Assembly (NCBI GenBank): GCA_021816925.1
Contig: JAKAWQ010000040.1
Span: forward strand, 1-36,760
Length of the DNA: 36,760 nt
From: Pseudomonadota bacterium
Lineage (GTDB): Bacteria > Pseudomonadota > Alphaproteobacteria > Acetobacterales > Acetobacteraceae
Direction of reading: 5' to 3'
Notes under the pieces: generated by a model
Databases searched by the model: none
Seen by the model: the letters and a program-made list of their open reading frames with translations, nothing else
What the model was told of the DNA's origin: nothing
Program-made: the position numbers and the translations under genes
Shown here: positions 16,617-24,474 of the stretch, piece after piece
Layout of the letters: each line of letters begins with the position of its first letter
Position numbering within the stretch: the stretch's first letter is position 1

Positions 16617-17294
16617 TCAAGACGTGCCCGGATTTTCATTTCCTTTCCTCAACGCCCGGGCGATCGCGGCATCGAGCGCGCGCACGCCGGCGGCCGGTCC
16701 CTCGGGATGGTTCCAGACCGCGCCGACAACGGCGAGGAAGTCGGCGCCGGCCGTGATCAGCGGCGCGCAGTTCCCCGCCGTGATGCCGCCGATCGCCACG
16801 GAGGGGATCTCCATCAGCTCCGACCACCAAGCGAGGATGTCGGGGTCCGCGCGGGCCGGCGCCTCTTTGGTGGCGGTGGGGAAGAAGGCGCCGAAGGCCA
16901 CATAGTCCGCGCCGTCCTCGCCGGCGCGCAGAGCGAGGTCGCGGCTGGCGTGGCAGGTGACGCCGAGCGTGCGGTCGGGCCCGAGGATGCGCCGGGCCTC
17001 CCGGGCGCCGAGATCCGTCTGGCCGACATGCGCGCCGTCGCAGCCGCTGGCCGCGGCAAGGTCCGGACGATCGTTGAGGATGAAGGCGACGCCGCGCGAT
17101 TGCGCGAGCGGGGCGAGCACGGCGATGGCGCGGCGGAGCGCGTCGTCGGCCGCGTCCTTGAGCCGGAGCTGAACGGCGGCGACATCGGCGGCATCGAGCG
17201 CCGCGGCGAGGTCGGCGGCGAAAGCCTCCGGATCGAGCGCGGGCGGCGTGACCAGATAGAGCCGGCAGGCGCGTTCGTTTTCGATGCGGATCAA
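16617..17294 (-). CDS. thiE: Thiamine-phosphate synthase
   Basis: A 225-residue TIM-barrel enzyme joining HMP-PP and the thiazole phosphate to make thiamine phosphate. Motifs in order are CRLYLVTP (strand 1), AVQLRLKD (phosphate/pyrophosphate region, usually QLREK), [39 protein letters not shown] and [11 protein letters not shown]. The best start is TTG 17294, overlapping the fba stop (TTGA), so translation is probably coupled to the aldolase. No other thi genes and no TPP riboswitch are seen. It could be a second, ThiE-like copy, given the QLRLKD and VTCHA changes. Confidence 0.9.
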   Translation of the reverse strand: MIRIENERACRLYLVTPPALDPEAFAADLAAALDAADVAAVQLRLKDAADDALRRAIAVLAPLAQSRGVAFILNDRPDLAAASGCDGAHVGQTDLGAREARRILGPDRTLGVTCHASRDLALRAGEDGADYVAFGAFFPTATKEAPARADPDILAWWSELMEIPSVAIGGITAGNCAPLITAGADFLAVVGAVWNHPEGPAAGVRALDAAIARALRKGNENPGTS

Positions 17295-18211
17295 GCCTTG
17301 CCCTGATAGATGTCGATGATGCGGGAGAGCATGGCCAGCGCCTCCGCCTTCGGGCGCTGGAAGGTGTTGCGGCCGATGATGCTGCCGTTGGCGCCGCCGT
17401 CGCGCAGGCCACGCACCTCGTCGTAGAGGCTTTCGAGGTCCTTGGCCTCGCCGCCCGAGAAGACGACGATGCGCTTGCCGTTGAACGCCGCCTGGACGAC
17501 GTGCTCGACGCGTTTGGCGAGCGTCGAGCCGTCGATCTTCTGCGCCTCGTAGGTTTTTTTCGCGGCCTCGAGCGCGATGTGCGCACCGGGCGGCTTCACC
17601 TTGATGATGTGCGCGCCGAGGAGGGCCGCCATGTGCGCGGCATAGGCGCAGATGTCGAGCGCGGTTTCCGCGGCTTTGTCGAGGTTCGGGCCACGCGGAT
17701 AGCTCCAGACCACCACCGCGAGGCCGGCCTCCTTGGCCGCCTCGGCGAGCGCGCGCAGTTCCTCCATCTGGTCGAACGCGAATTCGCTGCCGGGGTAGAT
17801 GGTGAAGCCGATGGCGCAACAGCCGAGGCGAAGCGCATCGCCGACGCTGCCGGTGAGGGCCTGGTCCTTGCTGATGGCGAGGCTGTTCGAGCTGTTGAGC
17901 TTGAGGATGGTGGGGATGGCGCCGGCGAACGTGTCGGCGCCGGCGGCGATCATGCCGGGCGGCGCGGCGTAGGCGCTGAGGCCGGCCTCGATCGCGAGCT
18001 GGAAGTGGTAGTGCGGGTCGTAAGCGGCCGGGTTCGAGGCGAAGCTGCGCGCCGGGCCGTGCTCGAAGCCCTGATCGACGGGCAGGATGACGAGATGCCC
18101 GGAGCCGCCGAGGCGGCCGTGCATCAGAATGCGGGCGAGATTCGTCTTGGTGCCGGGATTTTCGCTCTCGTAACCATCCAGGATCTTTTTTACGCGCTGG
18201 GTGATGCGCAT
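17291..18211 (-). CDS. Fructose-bisphosphate aldolase, class I (DhnA/archaeal type)
   Basis: A 306-residue DhnA-type aldolase that forms a Schiff base instead of using zinc. Typical parts are the N-terminal [63 protein letters not shown] (the Schiff-base lysine strand), VVFSGGEAK and [12 protein letters not shown]. The activity is reversible cleavage of fructose 1,6-bisphosphate in glycolysis/gluconeogenesis. ATG 18211 has GGGAG upstream and matches the family N-terminus. The stop overlaps the thiE start. An unknown gene precedes it by 76 bases on the same strand. Confidence 0.93.
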   Translation of the reverse strand: MRITQRVKKILDGYESENPGTKTNLARILMHGRLGGSGHLVILPVDQGFEHGPARSFASNPAAYDPHYHFQLAIEAGLSAYAAPPGMIAAGADTFAGAIPTILKLNSSNSLAISKDQALTGSVGDALRLGCCAIGFTIYPGSEFAFDQMEELRALAEAAKEAGLAVVVWSYPRGPNLDKAAETALDICAYAAHMAALLGAHIIKVKPPGAHIALEAAKKTYEAQKIDGSTLAKRVEHVVQAAFNGKRIVVFSGGEAKDLESLYDEVRGLRDGGANGSIIGRNTFQRPKAEALAMLSRIIDIYQGKA

Positions 18212-18287
18212 CGTTCTGCTCCCGTTGCGGCTGGCGGATTTCCGGGGGTGGTAGCCGATGGCCGGTTTGCTGTCACCCGGGCCTGTC

Positions 18288-18686
18288 TCACCCGGGCGGC
18301 TCGAGCCAAGCCGCAAGGCGGCGCGCGGCGCCGCGTTCGAAGAGGTCGAGCGCCGGCGGCGCGGCGGAGAGGAGCCGGGCGCCGGCGGCTGTGGCGGCGC
18401 GTTGGACGGCGGGGAAGGCCGGGCAGTCGGGATCGAGGATCAGGCCCTTGATACCGCAGCGCAGCGCCTCGAGCGCTCGGCCGGGCGCATCGGCGCAATC
18501 GAGGAGATCCTCCGCAACGGTTGCCGGATAGGCCGCGCGTGCGGCCGCGACCAGCGCCTGCCACCATCCGCAGCCGCCATAGAGTGCCGCGCCGCGCGCC
18601 GAGAGCAGCGTGACCGGGAGACCGGGGGCGAGCGCGGTCAAGGCATCGGCAAGTCCGTGCACGATCACGGCAGGTCGCAGACTCAT
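18288..18686 (-). CDS. Hypothetical protein upstream of class I aldolase
   Basis: A 132-residue Ala-rich protein I do not assign to a family. It begins LRPAVIVHGLADALTALAPG, followed by VTLLSARGAALYGGCGWWQALVAAA, then LLDCADAPGRALEALRCGIKGLILDP and AGARLLSAAPPALDL. The alternation of strands and helices suggests a small alpha/beta fold. Its minus-strand position just ahead of fba-thiE suggests co-transcription. No strong ribosome site precedes ATG 18686. Minus-strand codon periodicity and the absence of a better frame support it. Confidence 0.65.
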   Translation of the reverse strand: MSLRPAVIVHGLADALTALAPGLPVTLLSARGAALYGGCGWWQALVAAARAAYPATVAEDLLDCADAPGRALEALRCGIKGLILDPDCPAFPAVQRAATAAGARLLSAAPPALDLFERGAARRLAAWLEPPG

Positions 18687-18748
18687 GCTTGACGTTCAAG
18701 CGATTGCGCGCGTTGATTGCAAGCGTGGTGGAAATCCCCGGAGGGGCG

Positions 18749-18949
18749 GTGGCGGCGGAACAGGCGGTGCCGGAGAGCGAGGAGATGGCGACGGTGCGCC
18801 TGGAGGCGGCGCTGGCACGGATCGCGCGTTGCGCAGAGGAGCGGCTGACGGCGATCGAGAGTGGGCCGGATCCGCGTCTGGCGGAGCTGGCGGCGCGGTT
18901 GGACGCGCTGATCGCGCGCCTTGGCAGCGCGCTCGGCGGGCCGGGTTGA
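18749..18949 (+). CDS. Small coiled-coil protein preceding zapA
   Basis: A 66-residue protein with one long helical stretch (TVRLEAALARIARCAEERL and RLAELAARLDALIARLGSAL) in heptad-like spacing. GGAGGGG lies four bases before GTG 18749, deciding this start over TTG 18689. Short coiled-coil proteins (some called DUF4164) commonly precede zapA in alphaproteobacteria. Its role is unknown but plausibly linked to division. The zapA start follows 10 bases later, so they should be co-translated. Confidence 0.7.
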   Translation: MAAEQAVPESEEMATVRLEAALARIARCAEERLTAIESGPDPRLAELAARLDALIARLGSALGGPG

Positions 18950-18959
18950 GGAGCGGGCA

Positions 18960-19301
18960 ATGGCCGAGGTGAGCGTGCGGATCAACGGCTATGCCTATAC
19001 CGTCGGCTGCGAGGACGGGCAGGAGGCGCATCTGTTGGCGATGGCGGCGGAGGTGGATGCGCGGATTGCCAGCATCAAGGCGGTGGGCACGCAGAGCGGC
19101 GAGGCGCGGCTTCTGATGCTGGCCGCGCTTTTGCTCGCCGATGAGCTGCACGACATGCGCGAACTTCGGGGGGAGTCCGGAGGGCCGCGGGGGAAAGCGG
19201 AGGCGGAGGCGGATCGTTTGGGGGCTTCGGCGCGGGCAAGGCGGTTGGCCGAGCTTGCCGCCCGGGCGGAGGCGATTGCCGAAACGATGGAGCGTTCCTA
19301 G
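18960..19301 (+). CDS. zapA: Cell division protein ZapA
   Basis: A 113-residue protein. The N-terminal VSVRINGYAYTVGCEDGQEAHL segment is the ZapA head domain and the rest is a long coiled coil (LLMLAALLLADELHDMRE and onward) used for tetramer formation. ZapA bundles FtsZ filaments at the division ring in the cytoplasm. GGAG precedes ATG 18960. A 6S RNA-like sequence and a folate cyclo-ligase follow, which is the conserved zapA-ssrS-ygfA order of proteobacteria. Confidence 0.93.
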   Translation: MAEVSVRINGYAYTVGCEDGQEAHLLAMAAEVDARIASIKAVGTQSGEARLLMLAALLLADELHDMRELRGESGGPRGKAEAEADRLGASARARRLAELAARAEAIAETMERS

Positions 19302-19309
19302 ATTGTCCG

Positions 19310-19468
19310 GTGCGGGGCTGCTCGGTGCGTCAGGCACATCACCCCCGGGGCCAGTAAGCATCCTCCCGGGAGCTGGCGCTGCCGCGGTCTTGGCTGCGGT
19401 ATCCGGCGCCCACCTGCAAACGCAGGCCTTGGGAGGGTGAGACGCCAACGGCCGGGGCGGCTCCGCAC
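19310..19468 (+). ncRNA. ssrS: 6S RNA (probable)
   Basis: The space between zapA and the 5-formyl-THF cyclo-ligase gene is where 6S RNA lies across proteobacteria. GTGCGG (19310-19315) can pair with CCGCAC (19463-19468) to close a rod of about 159 nt. Inside are the familiar alphaproteobacterial pieces CCTCCCGGGAGCTGG and CACCTGCAAACGCAGG, on opposite sides of the central bubble. 6S RNA mimics an open promoter and binds the sigma-70 holoenzyme. The exact ends are estimates. Confidence 0.78.
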
Positions 19469-19513
19469 TGCGATCTCCGGCGGACCAAGAAGGCGGCGCG
19501 TCTGGCGGCGCTG

Positions 19514-20026
19514 GTGCGGCGGGCGGGCATGGACCCCACTCTGGGAGCCGAGCTTGCGGGGCACGTGCTGACCGAGGCGCCGCCGCCGGCGGGCGCTGTG
19601 GTGGCCGGTTTCTGGCCGATCGGCGAAGAGATCGATATCCGGCCGCTGCTGATGCACCTGATCGAGCGCGGGCACGCGATCGTGCTGCCGGTGACGCCAC
19701 GTCGCGGCGGCAGCTTGCGGTTCCGTCGCTGGCGGCCGGGCGAGGCTTTGGTGCGCGAGCCCTTCGGCACTTTTGCACCCCGGGGCGAGCCGCTGGTTCC
19801 GGAGTTCCTGCTGGTGCCGCTGCTTGCCTTCGACCGTACGGGACGGCGGCTCGGCTATGGCGGAGGCTTTTACGATCGGACGTTGGCGGGCCTGCCCGAA
19901 GCGGGGAGGCTCGGCTGCGCCTACGCCGTGCAGGAGATGGAGGAGGTGCCGGCGGGGCCGGGGGACGTGCGGCTGCCGGCGGTGGCAACCGAGAAGGGCG
20001 TGATACGCTGCGCGGCGGAGGGCTGA
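19514..20026 (+). CDS. 5-formyltetrahydrofolate cyclo-ligase (start uncertain)
   Basis: This enzyme converts 5-formyl-THF to 5,10-methenyl-THF with ATP. The core motifs are present: GFWPIGEEIDIRPLL, LPVTPRRGGSLRFR, FGTFAP, LLVPLLAFDRTGRRLGYGGGFYDRTLA (substrate/Mg loop) and YAVQ. From GTG 19514 it is 170 residues. However, the conserved N-terminal helix with its lysines (RTKKAARLAALVRR) is encoded in the same frame upstream from about 19478. No ATG, GTG or TTG exists in that frame back to the stop at 19355-19357. The true start is therefore either an unusual codon close to the 6S RNA end or GTG 19514 with a shortened N-terminus. Confidence 0.88.
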   Translation: MRRAGMDPTLGAELAGHVLTEAPPPAGAVVAGFWPIGEEIDIRPLLMHLIERGHAIVLPVTPRRGGSLRFRRWRPGEALVREPFGTFAPRGEPLVPEFLLVPLLAFDRTGRRLGYGGGFYDRTLAGLPEAGRLGCAYAVQEMEEVPAGPGDVRLPAVATEKGVIRCAAEG

Positions 20027-20029
20027 GCG

Positions 20030-20872
20030 CTGCGCATTCTCTTCCTCGGCGATGTGGTGGGGCGCGCGGCGCGCGAGGCGGTTGCGGCGGCGCTGCCGGG
20101 GCTCAGACGCCGGCTCGCGGTCGATCTTGCGGTGGTCAACGCGGAGAACGCCTCGCACGGCTTCGGACTTGCGCCGGAGATGGCACGGGCACTACTGGTG
20201 GCCGGCGCGGACGTGCTGACGCTTGGCAATCACGCCTGGGACCGGCGCGAGATCGTGCCGTTCATCGCCGGGGAATCGCGGCTGATCCGCCCGCTCAACT
20301 TCCCGCCCGGGACGCCGGGCGCGGGCTCTTTTACCGTCGCGCTTGCGGACGGGCGAAAGGCGCTGGTGGTGAACGCGATGGGCCGGCTCTTCATGGAGCC
20401 GCTGGACTGCCCGTTCCGCGCCACCGAGCGGCTTTTGGCGCAGCACAGGCTCGGCGGCACGGTGGCCGCGATCGTGATCGATTTTCACGCCGAGGCCAGC
20501 AGCGAAAAGATGGCGTTCGGACACTCGTTCGACGGGCAGGTTTCGCTGGTGGCCGGCACGCACACGCATTGCCCGGCGGCGGACCATCAGGTGCTGCCCG
20601 GGGGCACGGCCTTCATCTCCGATGTCGGCATGTGCGGGGACTATGACAGCGTCATCGGCATGGCGAAGGGGCCGGCAACGGTACGGTTCTGGAGCCGGAT
20701 GCCGGCAGAGCGGCTGGCCCCGGCGGCGGGCGAGCCCACGCTCTGCGGCGTGTTCGTCGAGACCGACGATGCGACGGGACAAGCGCTTCGGATTGCACCG
20801 CTGCGCCAGGGCGGGCGGCTTTCGCAGTGCATGCCGGAGCCGGCGGAGGAACGCGCGGTGGCCGGCGCCTGA
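20030..20872 (+). CDS. YmdB-like metallophosphoesterase (TIGR00282 family), CTG start
   Basis: A 280-residue calcineurin-like phosphoesterase. Metal-ligand motifs in order are LFLGDVVGR (residues 4-12), VNAENASHGFG, TLGNHAWD, VIDFHAEASSEK and AGTHTHCPAAD. Bacillus YmdB hydrolyses cyclic nucleotides. The family N-terminus is (M)RILFLGDVVG, and the only codon available in front of CGC-ATT-CTC is CTG 20030. GGAGGG lies 7 bases before it and the preceding stop TGA is at 20024-20026. A GTG start at 20054 would cut off the first metal ligand, so initiation at CTG is inferred. Confidence 0.88.
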   Translation: MRILFLGDVVGRAAREAVAAALPGLRRRLAVDLAVVNAENASHGFGLAPEMARALLVAGADVLTLGNHAWDRREIVPFIAGESRLIRPLNFPPGTPGAGSFTVALADGRKALVVNAMGRLFMEPLDCPFRATERLLAQHRLGGTVAAIVIDFHAEASSEKMAFGHSFDGQVSLVAGTHTHCPAADHQVLPGGTAFISDVGMCGDYDSVIGMAKGPATVRFWSRMPAERLAPAAGEPTLCGVFVETDDATGQALRIAPLRQGGRLSQCMPEPAEERAVAGA

Positions 20873-20918
20873 GGCGGCGGTTCGGGGAGCGCGCGCCGGC
20901 GATGCGCGGGAAAAACGC

Positions 20919-21220
20919 TCAGAGTTCGCCGAGCCAGGGCTCGTAACGCTTCCGGCTCGCGCGCCTGCCGGAGGCTTGCCGTGGCGATGCGGCGCTCCGT
21001 GCGGTGGGGCGCGAGGCAGGAGTCATTCCCGGCGATGCCGCGCTCGAGCGAGAGGTCCGGCCGTGCTGCCTCGGCGAACGCGTCGGCCGCTTCCTCAAAC
21101 CGACCGGCCTTCAGGCAGGCGAGACCGAGGTCGTGCTCGACCGTGGCGATCGTCGGGTCGAGTTCGATCGAGCGCCGGAGCGTTGCGATCGCCTGGCGTG
21201 CTGACCCTCCCCGGCGAGGC
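20919..21220 (-). pseudogene. Remnant of a TPR / sulfotransferase-type protein
   Basis: On the minus strand one frame reads a clear TPR unit, AIATLRRSIELDPTIATVEHDLG, then ACLKAGRFEEAADAFAEAA (about 21060-21195). A different frame ends with KRYEPWLGEL and stop (TGA 20919-20921). That ending is typical of TPR-fused sulfotransferases. The catalytic middle is missing and the two parts are out of frame, so this is a decayed gene with an internal deletion. No start can be assigned. Most of 20873-21348 is this remnant or nothing recognisable. Confidence 0.6.
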
Positions 21221-21348
21221 GCACGCCCGCACGGGAAAGCTCGGCGCCCGGGATGCGCCGCCCGCGCTTCCCGGCGCCGTACGTCTGCGGGCAGGAGGGT
21301 CCCGCAGGCCGCGCCCTTTCCCTGCGCCGTCCCGGGGATCGTCCGGCG

Positions 21349-22278
21349 CTATTCCGCCACAAGCGCCGCGCGCACGGCTTCGGGGCGGGGGATCGGGGCG
21401 ACGGCGCCGTAACCGGTGGTCGAGAGGGCGGCGGCGGCGACGGCATAGCGCGCGGCTCCGGCCGGCGCATCACCGCCAAGCAGGCGGGCGAGGAAGGCGC
21501 CGCAGAACACGTCACCCGCGCCGGTGGTGTCGACCGCGTGCATTGCAGGCGCGGGCAGGCGCGTGCGCTCGGCCCCGGTGGCGAGGATGGCGCCCTCCCG
21601 GCCCTGCTTCAATAGAACGATCGAAGGGCCGAGGCCGAGATAGAAATCGAGGATCGCGTCGGGGTCGGAAAGCCCGGTCAACGCCACCGCATCCTCGAAG
21701 CTCGGCAGCGCGATGTCGGCCTTGGCGATGGCGGCGTGGATCACCGCGGCGGCGCGCGCCGGCGGCCAGAGGACGGGGCGGTAGTTGGTGTCGATCGCGA
21801 CCAACGCTCCGGCGCGGCGGGTGACCCCGATCGCCGCGAACACGGCATCCGCCGCGTCGGTCGAAATGGCGAGGCTGATCCCGGAGGCGAAAAAGATCCG
21901 GGCCGCGGCAAGCATCGCTTCCGGCAGGTCGGATGGGGCGAAATGAGCAGCGGCCGAGTCCTTCCGGAGATAGAAGAACCGATGGCCGGCGGGGCCATGG
22001 GTGATGAAATAAACCGCGGTCGGGTGGTGAGGGTCGCGCTTCACCGCGGATGTTTCGATGCCCTCCCGGCGCCAGAGCGAAAGGAAAGCCTCGCCGGCAG
22101 CATCCTCGCCGAGGGCGGTGAGGTAACCGACGCTTGCCCCTTGCCGCGCGGCGGCTATCGCCGCGTTCGAGCTGTCTCCGCCAAATCCCTGGAGGTAAAG
22201 TTTTCTTCCGTCCTCCTGTGGCGGCAGCTCGGAGAACTCCAGCATCGGCTCGCCGAGACAGAGAAGCTCGGGCGGCAT
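21349..22278 (-). CDS. kdgK: 2-keto-3-deoxygluconate kinase (PfkB family)
   Basis: A 309-residue sugar kinase of the ribokinase/PfkB family. Near the N-terminus LCLGEPMLEFSE leads to GGDSSNAAIAAARQGA, a substrate-loop pattern typical of KDG kinase. The C-terminal signature is DTTGAGDVFCGAFLARL, holding the catalytic Asp and the anion hole. It phosphorylates 2-keto-3-deoxygluconate to KDPG. Its ATG overlaps the stop of the KDPG aldolase gene (TGATG), so the two enzymes act in sequence from one transcript. The pair is used in hexuronate or semi-phosphorylative sugar-acid breakdown. Confidence 0.9.
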   Translation of the reverse strand: MPPELLCLGEPMLEFSELPPQEDGRKLYLQGFGGDSSNAAIAAARQGASVGYLTALGEDAAGEAFLSLWRREGIETSAVKRDPHHPTAVYFITHGPAGHRFFYLRKDSAAAHFAPSDLPEAMLAAARIFFASGISLAISTDAADAVFAAIGVTRRAGALVAIDTNYRPVLWPPARAAAVIHAAIAKADIALPSFEDAVALTGLSDPDAILDFYLGLGPSIVLLKQGREGAILATGAERTRLPAPAMHAVDTTGAGDVFCGAFLARLLGGDAPAGAARYAVAAAALSTTGYGAVAPIPRPEAVRAALVAE

Positions 22279-22904
22279 CAGGCCGTCTCTAACGCGGCCT
22301 TGGCGGCGGCGAGGATCGCGAAACGGTCCCCGGCGGCGATGCGCGCCTCGTCCACGAGCGCGCCGCCCATGCCGAGGAAGGCCGCCCCGGCGGCGAGATA
22401 GGCCGGAACGTCGCTGGGCGAGATGCCGCCCGTGGGGCAGAAGGCGACGGCGGGAAAGACGCTCGCGAGTGCGCGGATGTGCGAGGGGCCGCCGGCGGAA
22501 GAGGCAGGGAAGATCTTCACGACGTCCGCGCCGGCGGCGAGTGCCGCGCGCACTTCGGTGGGCGTCAGCGCGCCCAGCATCAGCGCCGCCCCGGCGGCGC
22601 GGCACGGCGCGGCAAGCGCGGGATCGACCCAAGGGGCGACGATGAAGCGGGCGCCTGCGGCAAGGCAGGCCTCCGCCGCCCCGGCCGAGTGGACCGTGCC
22701 GGCGCCCACAATCAGCCCCGGCTCGGCGGTCAGCGTGCGGATCAGGCTCAGGGCGTCGGGGATCGTGAGCGTGATCTCGAGCACGCCGAGCCCCGCCTCG
22801 CGCAGCCAGCGCGCCGCGGTCTCGGCATGGCGGCGCTCGCGCGTGCGCAGGACCGGCACCACGCGCGCGGCACGAAGCTCTTCGAGCAAAGCCTTGACGG
22901 ACAT
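22278..22904 (-). CDS. eda: 2-dehydro-3-deoxy-phosphogluconate (KDPG) aldolase
   Basis: A 208-residue class I aldolase cleaving KDPG to pyruvate and glyceraldehyde 3-phosphate. Motifs are VVPVLRTR, LEITLTIPDAL (catalytic Glu), IVGAGTVHSA, FIVAPWVDP, VVKIFPAS (Schiff-base Lys) and FCPTGGISP. Length is normal for Eda. It lies first in the operon, ahead of kdgK. The upstream gap (22905-23058) should hold its promoter, and I see no certain boxes. GGAAGGA-like purine bases precede ATG 22904. Confidence 0.94.
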   Translation of the reverse strand: MSVKALLEELRAARVVPVLRTRERRHAETAARWLREAGLGVLEITLTIPDALSLIRTLTAEPGLIVGAGTVHSAGAAEACLAAGARFIVAPWVDPALAAPCRAAGAALMLGALTPTEVRAALAAGADVVKIFPASSAGGPSHIRALASVFPAVAFCPTGGISPSDVPAYLAAGAAFLGMGGALVDEARIAAGDRFAILAAAKAALETA

Positions 22905-23058
22905 TCCTTCCTCCCCGCGGATCGGGCGATCATAGCCCGTCTCATTCAGCGTCGAAGGGGGAGGCGGAGAGAAAACGCCGGCAGCGCATATAGCTCCCGC
23001 GACTTAGTCAGATATGACCGGCAGCTGCATAACCGGAACATACAGTGACTTGTAATTT

Positions 23059-23076
23059 GGTAACCCATGTGTTACC
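23059..23076. promoter_or_regulatory. Palindromic operator of the toxin-antitoxin locus
   Basis: GGTAAC (23059-23064) and GTTACC (23071-23076) form a perfect 6-bp inverted repeat with a 6-base centre, 7 bases before the toxin ATG. The antitoxin of this family carries a helix-turn-helix and normally represses its own operon, so this is the likely site of autoregulation. The DNA here is clearly more AT-rich than its surroundings. Confidence 0.6.
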
Positions 23077-23083
23077 TTCTCGG

Positions 23084-23386
23084 ATGCTTGACGTGCGGTA
23101 CTACCTTGCCGGAGATGGGCGAAGCCCGTTCCAGGAATGGTTCTCCGGCCTGGATGCCGCCGCGGGAGCGAAGGTCACTGTGGCCGTCGCGCGGCTTGAG
23201 CAGGGCAACCTGTCCAACGTCAAGCCGGTTGGCGAGGAAGTGCTCGAATACCGGATCGATTGGGGTCCGGGATACCGGGTGTATTTCGGGCGGGATGGTG
23301 ACGTGCTGGTGATCCTGCTGACGGGCGGCACGAAGCAGCGTCAGCAACGGGACATCGAGGCAGCGAAGGCTCTGTGGGCCGATTAA
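23084..23386 (+). CDS. RelE/HigB-type toxin (addiction module killer protein family)
   Basis: A 100-residue toxin of the TIGR02683 type: RSPFQEWFSGLDAAAGAKVTVAVARLEQGN, then EEVLEYRIDWGPGYRVYFGRDGD and LLTGGTKQRQQRDIEAAKALW (each given in parts shorter than the whole). The YRI(D/R)..GYRVYF and LL.GGTK(K/Q)xQ motifs hold the basic residues used for ribosome-dependent mRNA cleavage. Its antitoxin follows 40 bases later, the toxin-first order typical of HigBA-like systems. ATG 23084 starts directly at the family N-terminus. It appears intact. Confidence 0.9.
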   Translation: MLDVRYYLAGDGRSPFQEWFSGLDAAAGAKVTVAVARLEQGNLSNVKPVGEEVLEYRIDWGPGYRVYFGRDGDVLVILLTGGTKQRQQRDIEAAKALWAD

Positions 23387-23426
23387 AAGCGGCGCCGACC
23401 GCGCAGGCGATAGACGGAGGCCGATC

Positions 23427-23747
23427 ATGGCGTTGACGCGAAGCTTCAAGGAGCTGGTGCAGAGAAGGGTAGGGGAGGATCCGGAATTCCGCGCAGCGTT
23501 GCTGCGCGAAGGTATCGACACGATGCTGGCCGGCGATGTCGATACCGGCAAGGCGATCCTGCGTGACTACATCAAGGCGACGGTCGGATTCGAAAAGTTG
23601 GGCGCGGCGACCGGCACGCAGCCGAAGAGCCTCATCCGCATGTTCGGCCCGCGGGGCAATCCGCAGGCACGCAACCTCTTCAGCGTCATCGGCTACCTGC
23701 AAAAACAGGCCGGTGTCGAGTTGCACGTTGCGACGGGGCCGGCGTGA
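23427..23747 (+). CDS. HTH antitoxin of addiction module (HigA-like, TIGR02684 type)
   Basis: A 106-residue protein. The N-terminal helices (RSFKELVQRRVGEDPEFRAAL) precede a Cro/CI-like DNA-binding region: GKAILRDYIKATVGFEKLGAATGTQPKSLIRMFG. The ending NPQARNLFSVIGYLQKQAGVEL is diagnostic of the family. It neutralises the adjacent toxin and represses the operon, probably at the GGTAAC-N6-GTTACC site. GGAGG precedes ATG 23427. Its stop overlaps a GTG that opens the frame of a truncated second antitoxin. Confidence 0.9.
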   Translation: MALTRSFKELVQRRVGEDPEFRAALLREGIDTMLAGDVDTGKAILRDYIKATVGFEKLGAATGTQPKSLIRMFGPRGNPQARNLFSVIGYLQKQAGVELHVATGPA

Positions 23748-23917
23748 GCGCCTCCGGTAACTTCGCGCCGTGCCTGGCGGAAGAGGCCTGGATGGATCGC
23801 ACCGTGCTGATCGTAAGCCCGGAAACCTACGCAGCGTTTCTCGTGCTGATCGACAGACCGCCGCAGCCAAACGACCGGCTGCGGCGTACGATTCTGACGC
23901 CACCACCTTGGCACTGA
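23744..23917 (+). pseudogene. C-terminal remnant of a DUF1778-like antitoxin
   Basis: This 57-residue frame opens at GTG 23744, overlapping the previous stop. From residue 17 on it reads [17 protein letters not shown], then [20 protein letters not shown]. That is the C-terminal, toxin-binding part of DUF1778 (TacA-like) antitoxins. The N-terminal ribbon-helix-helix is missing and no acetyltransferase toxin follows. Instead an IS3-type end begins about 50 bases later. I read it as a broken second toxin-antitoxin locus. Confidence 0.65.
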
Positions 23918-24016
23918 GCGCGCCGTGGCCAGGTGCAGAGCAGGCGATAGGTACCGGTACGCCATCCGCTGAACCGCCCCGGGTTTGTCGGCTCCAACTC
24001 CTGAGAAGGTGGAGCG

Positions 24017-24346
24017 ATGACAAGCAAGACGACGAACAAGTTTTCTCCCGAGGTGCGTGATCGCGCGGTGGGGATGGTGCTGGATCACGAACGGGAGCGC
24101 TCGTCGCGATGGGCGGCGATCACCTCGATTGCCGGCAAGATCGGCTGCACGGGGCAGACGCTCGACAAATGGCTCAAGAGGGCGGAGCGCGACAGCTTGC
24201 GTGCGCCGGGGGTCACGACGGAGATGGCCGCGCGGCTCAAGGCCCTTGAGCGGGAGAACCGGGAACTGCGGCAGGCCAACGAGATTCTGCGCAAGGCGGC
24301 GGCGTATTTTGCCCAGGCGGAGCTCGACCGCCGGCACAAGCCGTGA
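24017..24346 (+). CDS. IS3-family transposase OrfA
   Basis: A 109-residue DNA-binding subunit. The helix-turn-helix spans [19 protein letters not shown] to [20 protein letters not shown], and a leucine-zipper region follows ([22 protein letters not shown], then [14 protein letters not shown]). In active elements it binds the terminal repeats and joins OrfB by a frameshift. The stop overlaps the orfB GTG (GTGA). GAAGGTGGAG precedes the start. It looks intact although its partner is broken. Confidence 0.92.
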   Translation: MTSKTTNKFSPEVRDRAVGMVLDHERERSSRWAAITSIAGKIGCTGQTLDKWLKRAERDSLRAPGVTTEMAARLKALERENRELRQANEILRKAAAYFAQAELDRRHKP

Positions 24347-24474
24347 TCGCGTTCATCGACGATCACCGCGGGGCGTATGGGGTCGAGCCGATCTGCAAGG
24401 TGCTGCCGATCGCCCCATCGACCTATCACGCCCAGGCTGCCCGGCGGGCCGATCCGTCGCTTCTGCCGGCGTAG
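24343..24474 (+). pseudogene. IS3-family transposase OrfB, 5' fragment
   Basis: It runs 43 residues from GTG 24343: FIDDHRGAYGVEPICKVLPI, then APSTYHAQAARRADPSLLPA and TAG. This is the standard N-terminus of IS3-family OrfB proteins (HTH_21 region). The whole integrase (DDE) domain of about 230 residues is missing. The stop arises at the junction with unrelated sequence. Confidence 0.85.

Larger units (their letters stand above)
23970..24474 (+). mobile_element. Truncated IS3-family insertion sequence (left end)
   Basis: The probable left terminal repeat starts TGAACCGCCCCGGGTTTGTC at 23970, followed by complete orfA and the first 43 codons of orfB. Homology stops near 24474, where RHS-like sequence on the other strand begins. 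The right end, the DDE catalytic domain and the right terminal repeat are absent. The element cannot move on its own. It separates the toxin-antitoxin locus from the RHS fragment. Confidence 0.8.

Noticed and set aside
18687-18748. TPP riboswitch or other leader for the aldolase-thiE operon
   Set aside because: No CUGAGA-type thi-box is seen upstream of the operon or of thiE, which is coupled directly to fba.
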